Positions 1 to 8,031 of a stretch of 64,000 nucleotides of DNA are shown here, piece by piece (the first letter of the stretch is position 1; each line of letters begins with the position of its first letter). The position numbers and the translations under genes are program-made. The notes below the pieces were generated by a model. That model saw nothing but the letters and a program-made list of their open reading frames with translations. It was not told the origin of the DNA and searched no databases. Origin of the DNA: UBA7359 sp963976795 (GTDB lineage Bacteria; Pseudomonadota; Gammaproteobacteria; Eutrophobiales; Eutrophobiaceae); contig CAXBLT010000001.1 of NCBI GenBank assembly GCA_963976795.1, forward strand, positions 248,001 to 312,000. The letters are read 5' to 3'.

Positions 1-1131
1 ACTGCACGCGCAGCTGAACTTCGAGCAGAAGGCAAAGATATTATTGGCCTTGGCGCCGGCGAACCTGATTTTGACACCCCGGAACATATTAAAGAAGCTG
101 CGATACAAGCCCTGAAAAAGGGACAAACCAAGTATACCGCGGTCGATGGCACGGCTGATTTAAAGCTCGCGATTATCAATAAATTCAAACGCGAGAATGA
201 CCTTGTTTATAACAACAATCAAATCCTCGTGTCTTGTGGCGCAAAACACAGTCTTTATAACCTGTTTCAAGCGACCTTAAATCCAGGCGATGAAATCATC
301 ATCCCTGCCCCCTATTGGGTTTCTTATCCCGACATGGCAAAACTGGCCGGTGCAGAGCCTGTTATCTTAAAAACCACGATTGCTGACAATTTCAAGATCA
401 CCCCGGACAAACTACGCGGCGCAATTTCTGATAGAACTAGAATGGTGGTCTTCAATAGCCCATCTAATCCGTCAGGCGTCAGCTATAGTGAAGAAGAACT
501 AGCCGCACTCGGTGAAGTCTTGGTCGAACACCGCGACATTCTCATAGTAACGGACGATATCTATGAACATATCCTGTGGGGGCAAGATAAATTCGTTAAC
601 ATCGTCAATGCCTGTCCTGATCTCTATGATCAAACTATCGTCGTCAATGGTGTCTCCAAGGCCTATTCAATGACGGGTTGGCGTATTGGTTACGTCGGTG
701 GTCCTGAATCTATCATCAAGGGCATGAAAAAAATTCAATCTCAAAGCACTTCAAATGCAAGCTCCATGGCACAGGCTGCCGCAGTAGCCGCATTGGATGG
801 CGATCAGACCTACATCAAAGAAAGCACCGGGATATTCAAAGAGAGACACGACTTTGTCTTAAAGTCATTACAAGCCATCGACGGTATCAACTGCCTTGCT
901 TCAGAAGGCACCTTTTACAGCTTCCCCGACATGAATGGTTTGATAGAAAAGCTTGATGGTATTAATAATGACATAGAGCTAGCAGAATTCTTTCTGGAAA
1001 AAGCGGAAGTCGCCATGGTGCCAGGTTCGGCATTTGGCGCACCCGGCTGTATGCGAATATCATTTGCTACCAGCATGGAAAACCTTGAAAAGAGTATGGA
1101 AAGAATCAAGGCCGCGTTAGAAAGCAATTAA
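1..1131 (+). CDS. aspC: Aspartate aminotransferase, class I (5' end outside window)
   Basis: PLP-dependent enzyme that exchanges amino groups between aspartate and 2-oxoglutarate (some members also act on prephenate). The frame is open from base 1, so the true start lies upstream; the GTG at 229 is internal. Visible family motifs are GAGEPDFDTPEHI near the left edge, NSPSNPSG, DDIYEH, and the PLP-lysine motif VSKAYSMTGWRIGY, with the Schiff-base lysine at codon 220 of the visible frame. The motif set fits the I-gamma (Thermus-type) branch rather than the E. coli AspC branch, so the symbol is generic. It sits on the conserved side of tRNA-Asn, outside the island. Confidence 0.93.
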   Translation, partial: TARAAELRAEGKDIIGLGAGEPDFDTPEHIKEAAIQALKKGQTKYTAVDGTADLKLAIINKFKRENDLVYNNNQILVSCGAKHSLYNLFQATLNPGDEIIIPAPYWVSYPDMAKLAGAEPVILKTTIADNFKITPDKLRGAISDRTRMVVFNSPSNPSGVSYSEEELAALGEVLVEHRDILIVTDDIYEHILWGQDKFVNIVNACPDLYDQTIVVNGVSKAYSMTGWRIGYVGGPESIIKGMKKIQSQSTSNASSMAQAAAVAALDGDQTYIKESTGIFKERHDFVLKSLQAIDGINCLASEGTFYSFPDMNGLIEKLDGINNDIELAEFFLEKAEVAMVPGSAFGAPGCMRISFATSMENLEKSMERIKAALESN

Positions 1132-1144
1132 CTAGAATAGAGTG

Positions 1145-1173
1145 TTGACCCTGTCTGAGAGCATCAGTAGACT
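1145..1173 (+). promoter_or_regulatory. Probable sigma-70 promoter of tRNA-Asn
   Basis: TTGACC, a 17-base spacer, then TAGACT. It is the best-looking promoter between the aminotransferase stop and the tRNA. It would give a leader of about 120 bases containing inverted repeats (ACAGTTT/AAACTGT and GGATGC/GCATCC around 1218-1271). This is pattern matching only. Confidence 0.4.
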
Positions 1174-1299
1174 ACGCGTTCTCGAATATACCCCGGTATG
1201 CTTTTATGCCCCGGAGGGATGCAGTCGGTACAGTTTACGAAAACAAACTGTAAGTTAAACGAAGGCATCCGAAACAAATTTAATATTGACGAAGATTAT

Positions 1300-1375
1300 T
1301 CCCCGGTAGCTCAGTCGGTAGAGCGGGTGACTGTTAATCACTAGGTCGGCAGTTCGAGCCTGTCCCGGGGAGCCA
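1300..1375 (+). tRNA. tRNA-Asn (GTT)
   Basis: A 76-base cloverleaf with encoded CCA. The acceptor stem pairs TCCCCGG with CCGGGGA, the D-arm reads AGCTCAGTCGGTAGAGC, the anticodon GTT is at 1333-1335, and the T-loop is TTCGAGC. The 3' part, from the anticodon loop to just past CCA, is duplicated at 29820-29867. This gene is therefore the integration target of the island, which restores a complete tRNA on insertion. Confidence 0.97.
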
Positions 1376-1378
1376 AAC
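1331..1378 (+). repeat. attL: left 48-bp direct repeat of the island
   Basis: The 48 bases from the tRNA-Asn anticodon loop to three bases past CCA are identical to 29820-29867. Identity breaks at both edges (base 1330 a versus 29819 t; base 1379 g versus 29868 a). A tRNA 3'-end duplication in an element encoding a tyrosine integrase is the standard signature of site-specific integration. Confidence 0.95.
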
Positions 1379-1380
1379 GA

Positions 1381-1418
1381 AAAGACTTTAAAGAGCAATC
1401 TTTAAGGTCTTTTTTTTT
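1381..1418 (+). terminator. Rho-independent terminator after tRNA-Asn
   Basis: A 14-bp stem with one G-T pair (AAAGACTTTAAAGA / TCTTTAAGGTCTTT), a GCAA loop and a run of nine T. It lies inside the island, immediately after the attL repeat, so the element supplies its own terminator for the target tRNA. Confidence 0.9.
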
Positions 1419-1427
1419 GCTGAAAAG

Positions 1428-2450
1428 TTATATAAATGTTGCTTGCTCTAAATATGATGCTTTTAGTAAATCATCTCGACTTACATATGTAGGTCCTTGC
1501 GGTGCATATTTAACATCTTTAACTGGAATAGACCTTTTTAATTTTTTAGCCGAATTTTTAAATACTACTATGTATTTGCCCGTGTCTTTATAAGGTTTTA
1601 TACATTCTATTTCTGCTATATGGGTAACTTTACTTTCTGGTGCCACTTGATATGCAGCTATATACCTTAATTTATCTTTCATCGCGGCACCTATTCGAAT
1701 TGAATACCACTGATCTTGTCCAAGAAATACTTCCTTAAATCCCTCTTCTCGTGCCGGAACTATTACTGTGTCAGCTTTAGCTCGTCTCTTACGTCGCATG
1801 GCCTTGGTTGCAGGATCTATTTTTTTCTTGCCATTCTTCGCAATTGAAGGTTCTTCATATTCATCATAAAGGGTATCGTACTGCATTAACCATCTACCCT
1901 TACTATCTACATATGCTTTAAATTCTAGTACTGAAATATTTGCATTTATCCTGCGAATTACCTGATGCAGCTCTTCCCTTGCCTCATCAATAATAACCAG
2001 GCCTTTAAAGTCTCCGTAAACTGCTTCATCTAAATAGGCATCAATATTTCTAAATGTTGACTCGCTGACTGCTTGCTCTAATTTTTTATATTTATTTTTA
2101 TCTTTATCTATCTCTTCCATAAGAAAATTTCTAATATTTCTTTGTGCGTCTTCAAAGCTTGTAACAAATTTAAGCATTTGGATCCCAATGTGCTTAAAAG
2201 GATCATGTCCTACAATCTCATTTTCAACTACAAATAGCTTTGGTTGTTCTGGATCAGCTAAATCCAGGACATATCCGTCCGGTATAGTGATAATGTTATT
2301 TCCTTTTACTCTTTTTTTAATGTCGATGTAAATCGAAGAGCTTCCAAATATATATTCAGCATGCTCCACAACATCGTTTTCAAAAGACGCTTCATTCTCG
2401 TAGTTATATAACTCAAAAAGACTGTCATCGTGGTTAAGTATTACTGCCAT
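1428..2450 (-). CDS. PD-(D/E)XK nuclease-like protein, last gene of the RM operon
   Basis: A 340-aa protein without a family name I can give. The first 95 residues have the layout of a restriction-endonuclease fold: an acidic helix with FENDVVEH (about 23-30), IPDGYVLDL with Asp58 and Asp63, then LFVVENEI with E76-x-E78, and a following Q/H-rich helix. A basic stretch (about 215-228, KKKIDPATKAMRRKRRAK) may bind nucleic acid. The C-terminal 110 residues are beta-rich and unassigned. It lies 29 bp after the HNH gene 2480-3346 on the same strand and ends about 10 bp from the tRNA terminator, so it is the outermost cargo gene. The nuclease role is inferred from the motif only. Confidence 0.6.
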   Translation of the reverse strand: MAVILNHDDSLFELYNYENEASFENDVVEHAEYIFGSSSIYIDIKKRVKGNNIITIPDGYVLDLADPEQPKLFVVENEIVGHDPFKHIGIQMLKFVTSFEDAQRNIRNFLMEEIDKDKNKYKKLEQAVSESTFRNIDAYLDEAVYGDFKGLVIIDEAREELHQVIRRINANISVLEFKAYVDSKGRWLMQYDTLYDEYEEPSIAKNGKKKIDPATKAMRRKRRAKADTVIVPAREEGFKEVFLGQDQWYSIRIGAAMKDKLRYIAAYQVAPESKVTHIAEIECIKPYKDTGKYIVVFKNSAKKLKRSIPVKDVKYAPQGPTYVSRDDLLKASYLEQATFI

Positions 2451-2479
2451 AATATTTACCTTTATTAAGCTGCTCCTGA

Positions 2480-3346
2480 TTATCCATCATAGTTCTCAAG
2501 AAAATACCGAGTTTTCCCATTATCATTTTTCGAAACCAAGTTCACATTCATTCTTTTAAGGATTGGACTATTTTTATCATTCTCATGTAACCAGTTTTCA
2601 TAACCTTTAACTGATGGCCCACCAAGATTAATTACAAATTCAACACCATACAACATAAATACAAAATAGGTTTCAGGGTGCGAAGTTAATAATATGTCAT
2701 GCCCAAAACCAGCTTGGACCCACTCACCTGTTTTGGGATGCCTCATTTCAGTATCCATTGGAAATATTGCTCTGCTGTGATAAGGCCATTCCTTAACACC
2801 TGAACCATATCTAGAATAATTTCTAATCAAATCATAGTGTGGTTCTAAAGCTAAGTTCTGTTTTTGTTCTTCTTGTTGAAACCTATATGCAATTGTTTCT
2901 AATGCCATCTTTGCAAGAAATCGAGACATTTCTTTTCGGGGAGGATCTATTTCTATAGGAAATATAATTGGAGGAAATTCCAAACCAGAATTCATCCTTG
3001 CAAGTACAGCATCAACAACCCTTTTATCTTTTTCTTTTTCTGGGTCAATCTGCAATTTATTGTCTTTGGATAGCTTCATCCCGACTTCTACATCGGTACC
3101 AGCAATACATCCTTTTACAGAAGGTTTTCTTCCTCTCTTTGTTGGCACTTGATACCAACCTCGAATATTTCGCATTGATTGATGAGATAAAACTGGTTTC
3201 TCCACTTTACTAGAGAAATAATTATTACATTTATCGCAAACAATCCCTGCAGGCAGTACTAATCGCTTATTTCCTATAGACTCAGGAATAATGTGCTCAA
3301 CGCTTTTTGATGAGGTACTTGATTCCTTACAGAATATACAGACCAT
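2480..3346 (-). CDS. HNH endonuclease domain protein
   Basis: A 288-aa protein whose N-terminus is a zinc-bearing HNH module: C3-x2-C6, EH17-18 in SVEHIIPESIG, then C37-x2-C40 followed by N41. This is the CxxC...EH...CxxCN layout of HNH nucleases. The remaining 240 residues are of unknown function and may recognise the target. It follows the PtuB-like gene by 39 bp and precedes the PD-(D/E)XK-like gene by 29 bp, so it is probably co-transcribed with the RM/AAA operon. It is distinct in sequence and domain position from the HNH protein at 3386-4477. Confidence 0.75.
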   Translation of the reverse strand: MVCIFCKESSTSSKSVEHIIPESIGNKRLVLPAGIVCDKCNNYFSSKVEKPVLSHQSMRNIRGWYQVPTKRGRKPSVKGCIAGTDVEVGMKLSKDNKLQIDPEKEKDKRVVDAVLARMNSGLEFPPIIFPIEIDPPRKEMSRFLAKMALETIAYRFQQEEQKQNLALEPHYDLIRNYSRYGSGVKEWPYHSRAIFPMDTEMRHPKTGEWVQAGFGHDILLTSHPETYFVFMLYGVEFVINLGGPSVKGYENWLHENDKNSPILKRMNVNLVSKNDNGKTRYFLENYDG

Positions 3347-3385
3347 TGTTCTTCATTTCGAATGTAAATGAATATTAGTCATAAT

Positions 3386-4477
3386 TTACACTTCAAATAG
3401 TCCTCGTTTTTGACATGCATCTAAAAAAGGTTTTTTTAAAAAATTATCATCGCAATAAGGTGTATTTCTTGTTTGTCTCGATAAAGTTTTTAAAAACTCA
3501 TCTGGTTCTCGACCATCGTGTTTCCATTCATCTAACACTTGAACTATCCAACCTTTACCATCACTCTCTCCACAACATTTGGCCTTGTACCGCTCATCAA
3601 TTCCATAAACGTCTAACCATGTATCAATCATTTCTCTAAGTGAGTTAGGTTTCATATTGATTTGTATGTCATCTGGGCTAATATCATTCCAATTTGAAGT
3701 ACTTAATACCATTTCAATCTTAATACTATATGTATTGCTACTAAAAGGATAAAAAGCTTTACGCCCCTCCGAAGCTCCAGAAATCAATGGGTTTTTAATT
3801 GGAAGTAAAGGATTGATGCTCAGTTTATAACTACTATTACATTCATGACATGCTGGCACAAGATTGTAAAAATTAATTGAATTAAATGGATATTTGTCCT
3901 TTGGTAAATAGTGATCATAAGCTTCCCGTTTAGTATGGTAGATGCCCTTCATGATATTTATTCCACAAAAAGGACATTTCCCTTTTTTGTTTATACTCAT
4001 AAAGCGCTGGTAATGTTCATCTATATCTCCAACTCTATTTTTTATTGATTCCAATGCTAGAAAATCTTGTGAATAGAGATTTTTATAAAAATCCTTCAGA
4101 TGTTTACTAAATTCTGATGAAATAGCTGCTGATATATCAGCATAAGTTACAGGAGATACTGATGAGTCTCTTAAACAACAAAGCTCAATGTTGTTATTTG
4201 ATTGATACCAATGTTTTAATAATTTAATTTGGGCTGGCTTTAAAGATTTAAAATCTTCAAATATGAGTTGCAACCCCTTTAAGAAAAATTCTGCACCTTT
4301 CAATTCACTAGTGTCTAGCTCAATTATTATGTCCTTGAGTTCTTTATTACCTTTAAAAAGCGAATTCACATCATACTTCTTATTTTTCGCTTTACACCAC
4401 ACATTATTAAAAATGTAATCTATGTAAGACTGCATATTTTCCATTGAATAGGATATGTAGGTATAGGGAAATAACAT
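3386..4477 (-). CDS. HNH endonuclease, PtuB-like partner of the AAA ATPase
   Basis: A 363-aa protein with a central HNH domain: C168-x2-C171, DHY at 188-190 in EAYDHYLPKDKYP, N205 in FYNLVPAC, and C210-x2-C213-N. This layout is typical of HNH proteins paired with AAA ATPases in Septu (PtuB) and in retron-associated HNH families. It starts 2 bp after the stop of the ATPase gene 4480-6408, which argues for a translationally coupled pair. Expected role: the nuclease effector licensed by the ATPase. The N-terminal 165 residues are unassigned and may be the ATPase-binding part. Confidence 0.78.
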   Translation of the reverse strand: MLFPYTYISYSMENMQSYIDYIFNNVWCKAKNKKYDVNSLFKGNKELKDIIIELDTSELKGAEFFLKGLQLIFEDFKSLKPAQIKLLKHWYQSNNNIELCCLRDSSVSPVTYADISAAISSEFSKHLKDFYKNLYSQDFLALESIKNRVGDIDEHYQRFMSINKKGKCPFCGINIMKGIYHTKREAYDHYLPKDKYPFNSINFYNLVPACHECNSSYKLSINPLLPIKNPLISGASEGRKAFYPFSSNTYSIKIEMVLSTSNWNDISPDDIQINMKPNSLREMIDTWLDVYGIDERYKAKCCGESDGKGWIVQVLDEWKHDGREPDEFLKTLSRQTRNTPYCDDNFLKKPFLDACQKRGLFEV

Positions 4478-4479
4478 TG

Positions 4480-6408
4480 TCAGAATTCGGCAAAGACCTG
4501 TTTTGATTTTTTTTCTTCTTCATCGGATGAATCTGGTATGGTTTTTTCATCACCATTTAGTACTGGTCCACGGTCTGGTCGAGGTCTAATTTTCCTTGGT
4601 TTTGGACCGCCACCCCCAGGATCAGGATCCGAATCAAAACCAGGATCCATACTATCCAAAATTGTTTTTATTAACAGAATCTTTTCCACAGAATCACCAA
4701 GCTTATGATTAATTTCATCAATCAGCGTTTGTTTCTCTTCTGTATCTACATCTGCTTTCATTTCCTCAAAACGTTGCTCAAACTGTTCTAATAACTGATC
4801 AGCATAACCTCCTATGGTTTCTTTTTTATTAAAGATATCCATAGTGATTTTATTTATCGATGTGCCCAGTGTATTGAATTTTGGAGTTTCGATTTTGACG
4901 ATATTTTCTTTTTCATCTTTCTCAAAGAGAAATACATTTTCTGGTTTGCTATCAGAAATTAAAAAAGGTGAATGCGTAGTAATTAGCATTTCTCTCTGCT
5001 TATCTGAATTTGCTAATTTAAAACAATCACGGATAACAGATATAAACCCTGAGCGCCAATCGGGATTAAAATGTGTTTCCGCTTCATCCAGCAAAAACAA
5101 GCTATTGGTGTTTTTATAAAGAAGACATAAACCAAGACTATGCAAATATTGAAATTCACCATCTGAGAATGATTTGAGTAAAACCGTATCATCCAATCCC
5201 TTTCTTTTTATATCAAAATGCTTAATCCGCATAACGCGTTCATCTGAAGCCAGAACGGGTACGGTTTCATTCACGTAAATACTTGGAGAGTTATATAGTT
5301 CTTGTTTTGATTTTGCGCTAACGGTATATAAGTTTAAACACAGTAAAACCTGTAATGCCTGAAACAATTCAAGTGGACTGCCAAAGTGCAGTTTAAATGC
5401 TTTTTTTGTAGCATCGTTAACCAGATAATCTAGGTAAATTATGCTTTCTTCATCATCTTCATAATAGACCGTGGAACAGGATTTTAATTTCTTAATGGTA
5501 TTTTCAACCAAGGCAGTAATATCATAGTGATAAGGAGCATCTTCATCAGTCTCCAAATCGAGAATGAGCCTTTTTATTAATGCCTCTCCCATCATTCGAT
5601 CAAATGTATCTTTATCGAATTCAACGTGTTTACGAATGATGATGCGGAAATTTTGGATTTCTTCTATCCCGAGAACATCTAAAAAAGGTTTTAAATCTTT
5701 TCTATTATCTTCATCAGGATCACGAGCAAGATAATTGGATAAAAGAACCGCCTGGCTATATGAATTATCCAGATAAATGAGTCTTCCTTCTGGGACACCT
5801 CTATAATCCTTTTCGTCGACTAGACGCTCAATATACTCATCTAAATGAATAAACCTCATCTTGAAAAAAGGTAAACTCAGTATTTCATTTTCCCCGGAAG
5901 AATAGGCGAGTATATATTCAGGTAAAAAATCTTTTACTTCTAAACGCTTTAATTCATTGACCTCAGAATCAAACTCATCAAACTCTTCCCTGTTTAAAAA
6001 CAAAACCTTTGGTGTCTCGTTAATTTGCTTAATAATTTGAATATGTGCCATCCCTTTGCCCCGTTTACTATTATATTCTTCAGGAACTGTAATCAAATAT
6101 TCAAGCTCAAAGGCATCAGGACTAGCTTTTTTAGCCCGATATCCCTCTCCATTATTTACTTCATCGTACACAAAGCTTGCTGGGGTTGTTTCAAGATACA
6201 TACATTCGATATGAAAAAAAATCGCCGCCAATACTTCTAAAACATTTGATTTGCCGCTGCCATTACGACCCGCCAAAACATAAGGAGCAAAATTAAATTC
6301 TTTATTTTGAAAAAGCTCATCACGACCCCAATCTCGTACGAAATTTACTTCAAAGCCTGTATGTAGACTACGGAATGGTTTGTTTAGCTTGAGCCGTAAT
6401 AGCTTCAT
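4480..6408 (-). CDS. AAA ATPase associated with a restriction system, PtuA-like
   Basis: A 642-aa ABC/SMC-type ATPase. Walker A GRNGSGKS is at 47-54, a signature-like SFSDGE precedes the Walker B LFLLDEAETHFNP, and the switch histidine lies in LITTHSPFLIS. A large insertion separates the two halves, as in the OLD/RecF-like ATPases of phage defence. The C-terminus is low-complexity, rich in Asp, Pro and Gly and then acidic. The gene lies 6 bp after hsdS and 2 bp before the HNH gene. ATPases in this exact position are known as restriction-system-associated AAA proteins, and the ATPase/HNH pairing also matches Septu. Confidence 0.85.
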   Translation of the reverse strand: MKLLRLKLNKPFRSLHTGFEVNFVRDWGRDELFQNKEFNFAPYVLAGRNGSGKSNVLEVLAAIFFHIECMYLETTPASFVYDEVNNGEGYRAKKASPDAFELEYLITVPEEYNSKRGKGMAHIQIIKQINETPKVLFLNREEFDEFDSEVNELKRLEVKDFLPEYILAYSSGENEILSLPFFKMRFIHLDEYIERLVDEKDYRGVPEGRLIYLDNSYSQAVLLSNYLARDPDEDNRKDLKPFLDVLGIEEIQNFRIIIRKHVEFDKDTFDRMMGEALIKRLILDLETDEDAPYHYDITALVENTIKKLKSCSTVYYEDDEESIIYLDYLVNDATKKAFKLHFGSPLELFQALQVLLCLNLYTVSAKSKQELYNSPSIYVNETVPVLASDERVMRIKHFDIKRKGLDDTVLLKSFSDGEFQYLHSLGLCLLYKNTNSLFLLDEAETHFNPDWRSGFISVIRDCFKLANSDKQREMLITTHSPFLISDSKPENVFLFEKDEKENIVKIETPKFNTLGTSINKITMDIFNKKETIGGYADQLLEQFEQRFEEMKADVDTEEKQTLIDEINHKLGDSVEKILLIKTILDSMDPGFDSDPDPGGGGPKPRKIRPRPDRGPVLNGDEKTIPDSSDEEEKKSKQVFAEF

Positions 6409-6414
6409 CCTGAA

Positions 6415-8031
6415 TTATCCTTTTACTTTTAACCTTATCTCGCTATCTGTAATTTCATCTTCATTTTCGACAAAAGTTTGTTCAATTTTTCCTTCTTTTA
6501 TTAAGTTAAATAGCTGATCCTTAATCATGTCATAATCATCTAAATTCGAACGCTGACTCTCTTCGCCTAAATATTCCTCGAAAATATGGATATTCTCCTG
6601 GATAAATTCTTCAACTCGAAACTCATAGCTATCTTGTTCTTGAAGAAATTTTTCTAGATAGCCTTCTAATAATTTCTCATGTAAGTCTTGATCGAATATC
6701 GGAACTGTATCCGCTGATTCTATTTCATCAGTAGAAACTAATTCATCACTTATAACAGTTTGTTGTTGAACTGATTGCCTTATTTCTTTCGGTATTGGTA
6801 TACGGCTTAAATCGAGTTCACCTTTGAAAGCTTTTTGGCTGAGTACTTCATAAAGGTTTTTAAGGATAATCAAATTTTCTGAATATACTTTTTTAAGAGA
6901 TTCCACTTTCTCAACAATTTTTGTAAATTTCTCATGAAGATTTTTCGGTGGCTGTGGAAGTGCTATTTTTGCAAATTCTGCTGCTCGTATTCCTAAAGCC
7001 GCACTGCCAGACTTTCTGTTAGATATTTTTTTTTGAATGTGTGGATGATTTAAAACGAAATCTAAAACTATTGGACTGTAACCATTCTTACATTGAAGTG
7101 TTATGAGTCTTTGTCCTACTGCAAAATTTTGATAATCTTTTGGAATTCTACAAGTAAATCCCATAGTCGCGCCTTCAGTAGTAAATAGCACATCTCCGGC
7201 TTTTGGTAACCCTCGGGTCATAATTTTTTTGTATGTAGACTCTTCAATATAATCAATTCTTGTGTCATCAAAGTACCCCTGTCTAACACACTTAGCATTA
7301 ATTAATGGAATGCCTTTGTTCACTCGAGGAGGAGTTTTCCCTCTATAATCAATAAAATCAGCTATATTGGTTATCGGCATATAACTTTCTTCGTTCTTGA
7401 GATATTCACCAAACATTTCTAAAAAAATACTTTTTAGAAAATTATTTAATTCTTGTAAGTTGTTTTTTCGGGTTGTGATAAGTGTCTCGACACGATCTAG
7501 TAGAGAAGCAATACGAATTTGATCTTTTATTGGTGGCAAAGGCACCATGATTTTTTTTAAGTGGCTTGGCCCAAAATTTAATTGCGCAGAACCAGTAATT
7601 AATTTCTTCAACTGATTCTTAAAGTAATTTGTGCCTAAAAATATTCTAAAAAAACCTAAATTCAAAACATCATTATTAAGTGTTTTAAACCTTACAGTAC
7701 TTGTATTCATACAAAGAGGAAGATGTTCTTCCTTAACAAATGCAATTTTATTATGAAAGTTTTCAACTACAATTCCAGAGCTGCCAATAACTAAATCACC
7801 TGCGTCAACTAAAAAGTGTGAATATTTTCCATATGCTTCTTCTTCTGTTAAATAAATAGAAGTTGCTGTCAAATCTAATTTGCCATCGTTTATATTACTA
7901 ACATTCAATAGCTTTACGCCTTTATCTTGGAATTGCCATTTTCTTACACCAGGACCTTCTTGAAAGAATAATAAATTCGGAATAGGCTGCACATCCCACT
8001 TCTTAGGAACGACTAGTGATGGTTTTTTCAT
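6415..8031 (-). CDS. hsdS: Type I restriction-modification specificity subunit HsdS (first system)
   Basis: A 538-aa DNA-recognition subunit of the M2S methyltransferase and R2M2S restriction complexes. It has two target-recognition domains, each followed by a conserved helical spacer (LPPIKDQIRIASLLDRVETL after the first; the second ends in SQKAFKGELDL near residue 410). About 120 extra residues at the C-terminus are acidic and rich in Glu/Gln, longer than a usual HsdS, and could link to the adjacent AAA module. The start overlaps the hsdM stop by 4 bp (ATGA), indicating translational coupling. Confidence 0.93.
   Translation of the reverse strand: MKKPSLVVPKKWDVQPIPNLLFFQEGPGVRKWQFQDKGVKLLNVSNINDGKLDLTATSIYLTEEEAYGKYSHFLVDAGDLVIGSSGIVVENFHNKIAFVKEEHLPLCMNTSTVRFKTLNNDVLNLGFFRIFLGTNYFKNQLKKLITGSAQLNFGPSHLKKIMVPLPPIKDQIRIASLLDRVETLITTRKNNLQELNNFLKSIFLEMFGEYLKNEESYMPITNIADFIDYRGKTPPRVNKGIPLINAKCVRQGYFDDTRIDYIEESTYKKIMTRGLPKAGDVLFTTEGATMGFTCRIPKDYQNFAVGQRLITLQCKNGYSPIVLDFVLNHPHIQKKISNRKSGSAALGIRAAEFAKIALPQPPKNLHEKFTKIVEKVESLKKVYSENLIILKNLYEVLSQKAFKGELDLSRIPIPKEIRQSVQQQTVISDELVSTDEIESADTVPIFDQDLHEKLLEGYLEKFLQEQDSYEFRVEEFIQENIHIFEEYLGEESQRSNLDDYDMIKDQLFNLIKEGKIEQTFVENEDEITDSEIRLKVKG

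Noticed and set aside
229..1131. GTG-started 300-aa aminotransferase gene
   Set aside because: The frame is open to base 1 with clear family motifs upstream, so 229 is internal and the gene is truncated by the window edge.
4814..5119. 101-aa plus-strand frame inside the AAA ATPase gene
   Set aside because: Antisense to Walker B and neighbouring motifs; a shadow frame.
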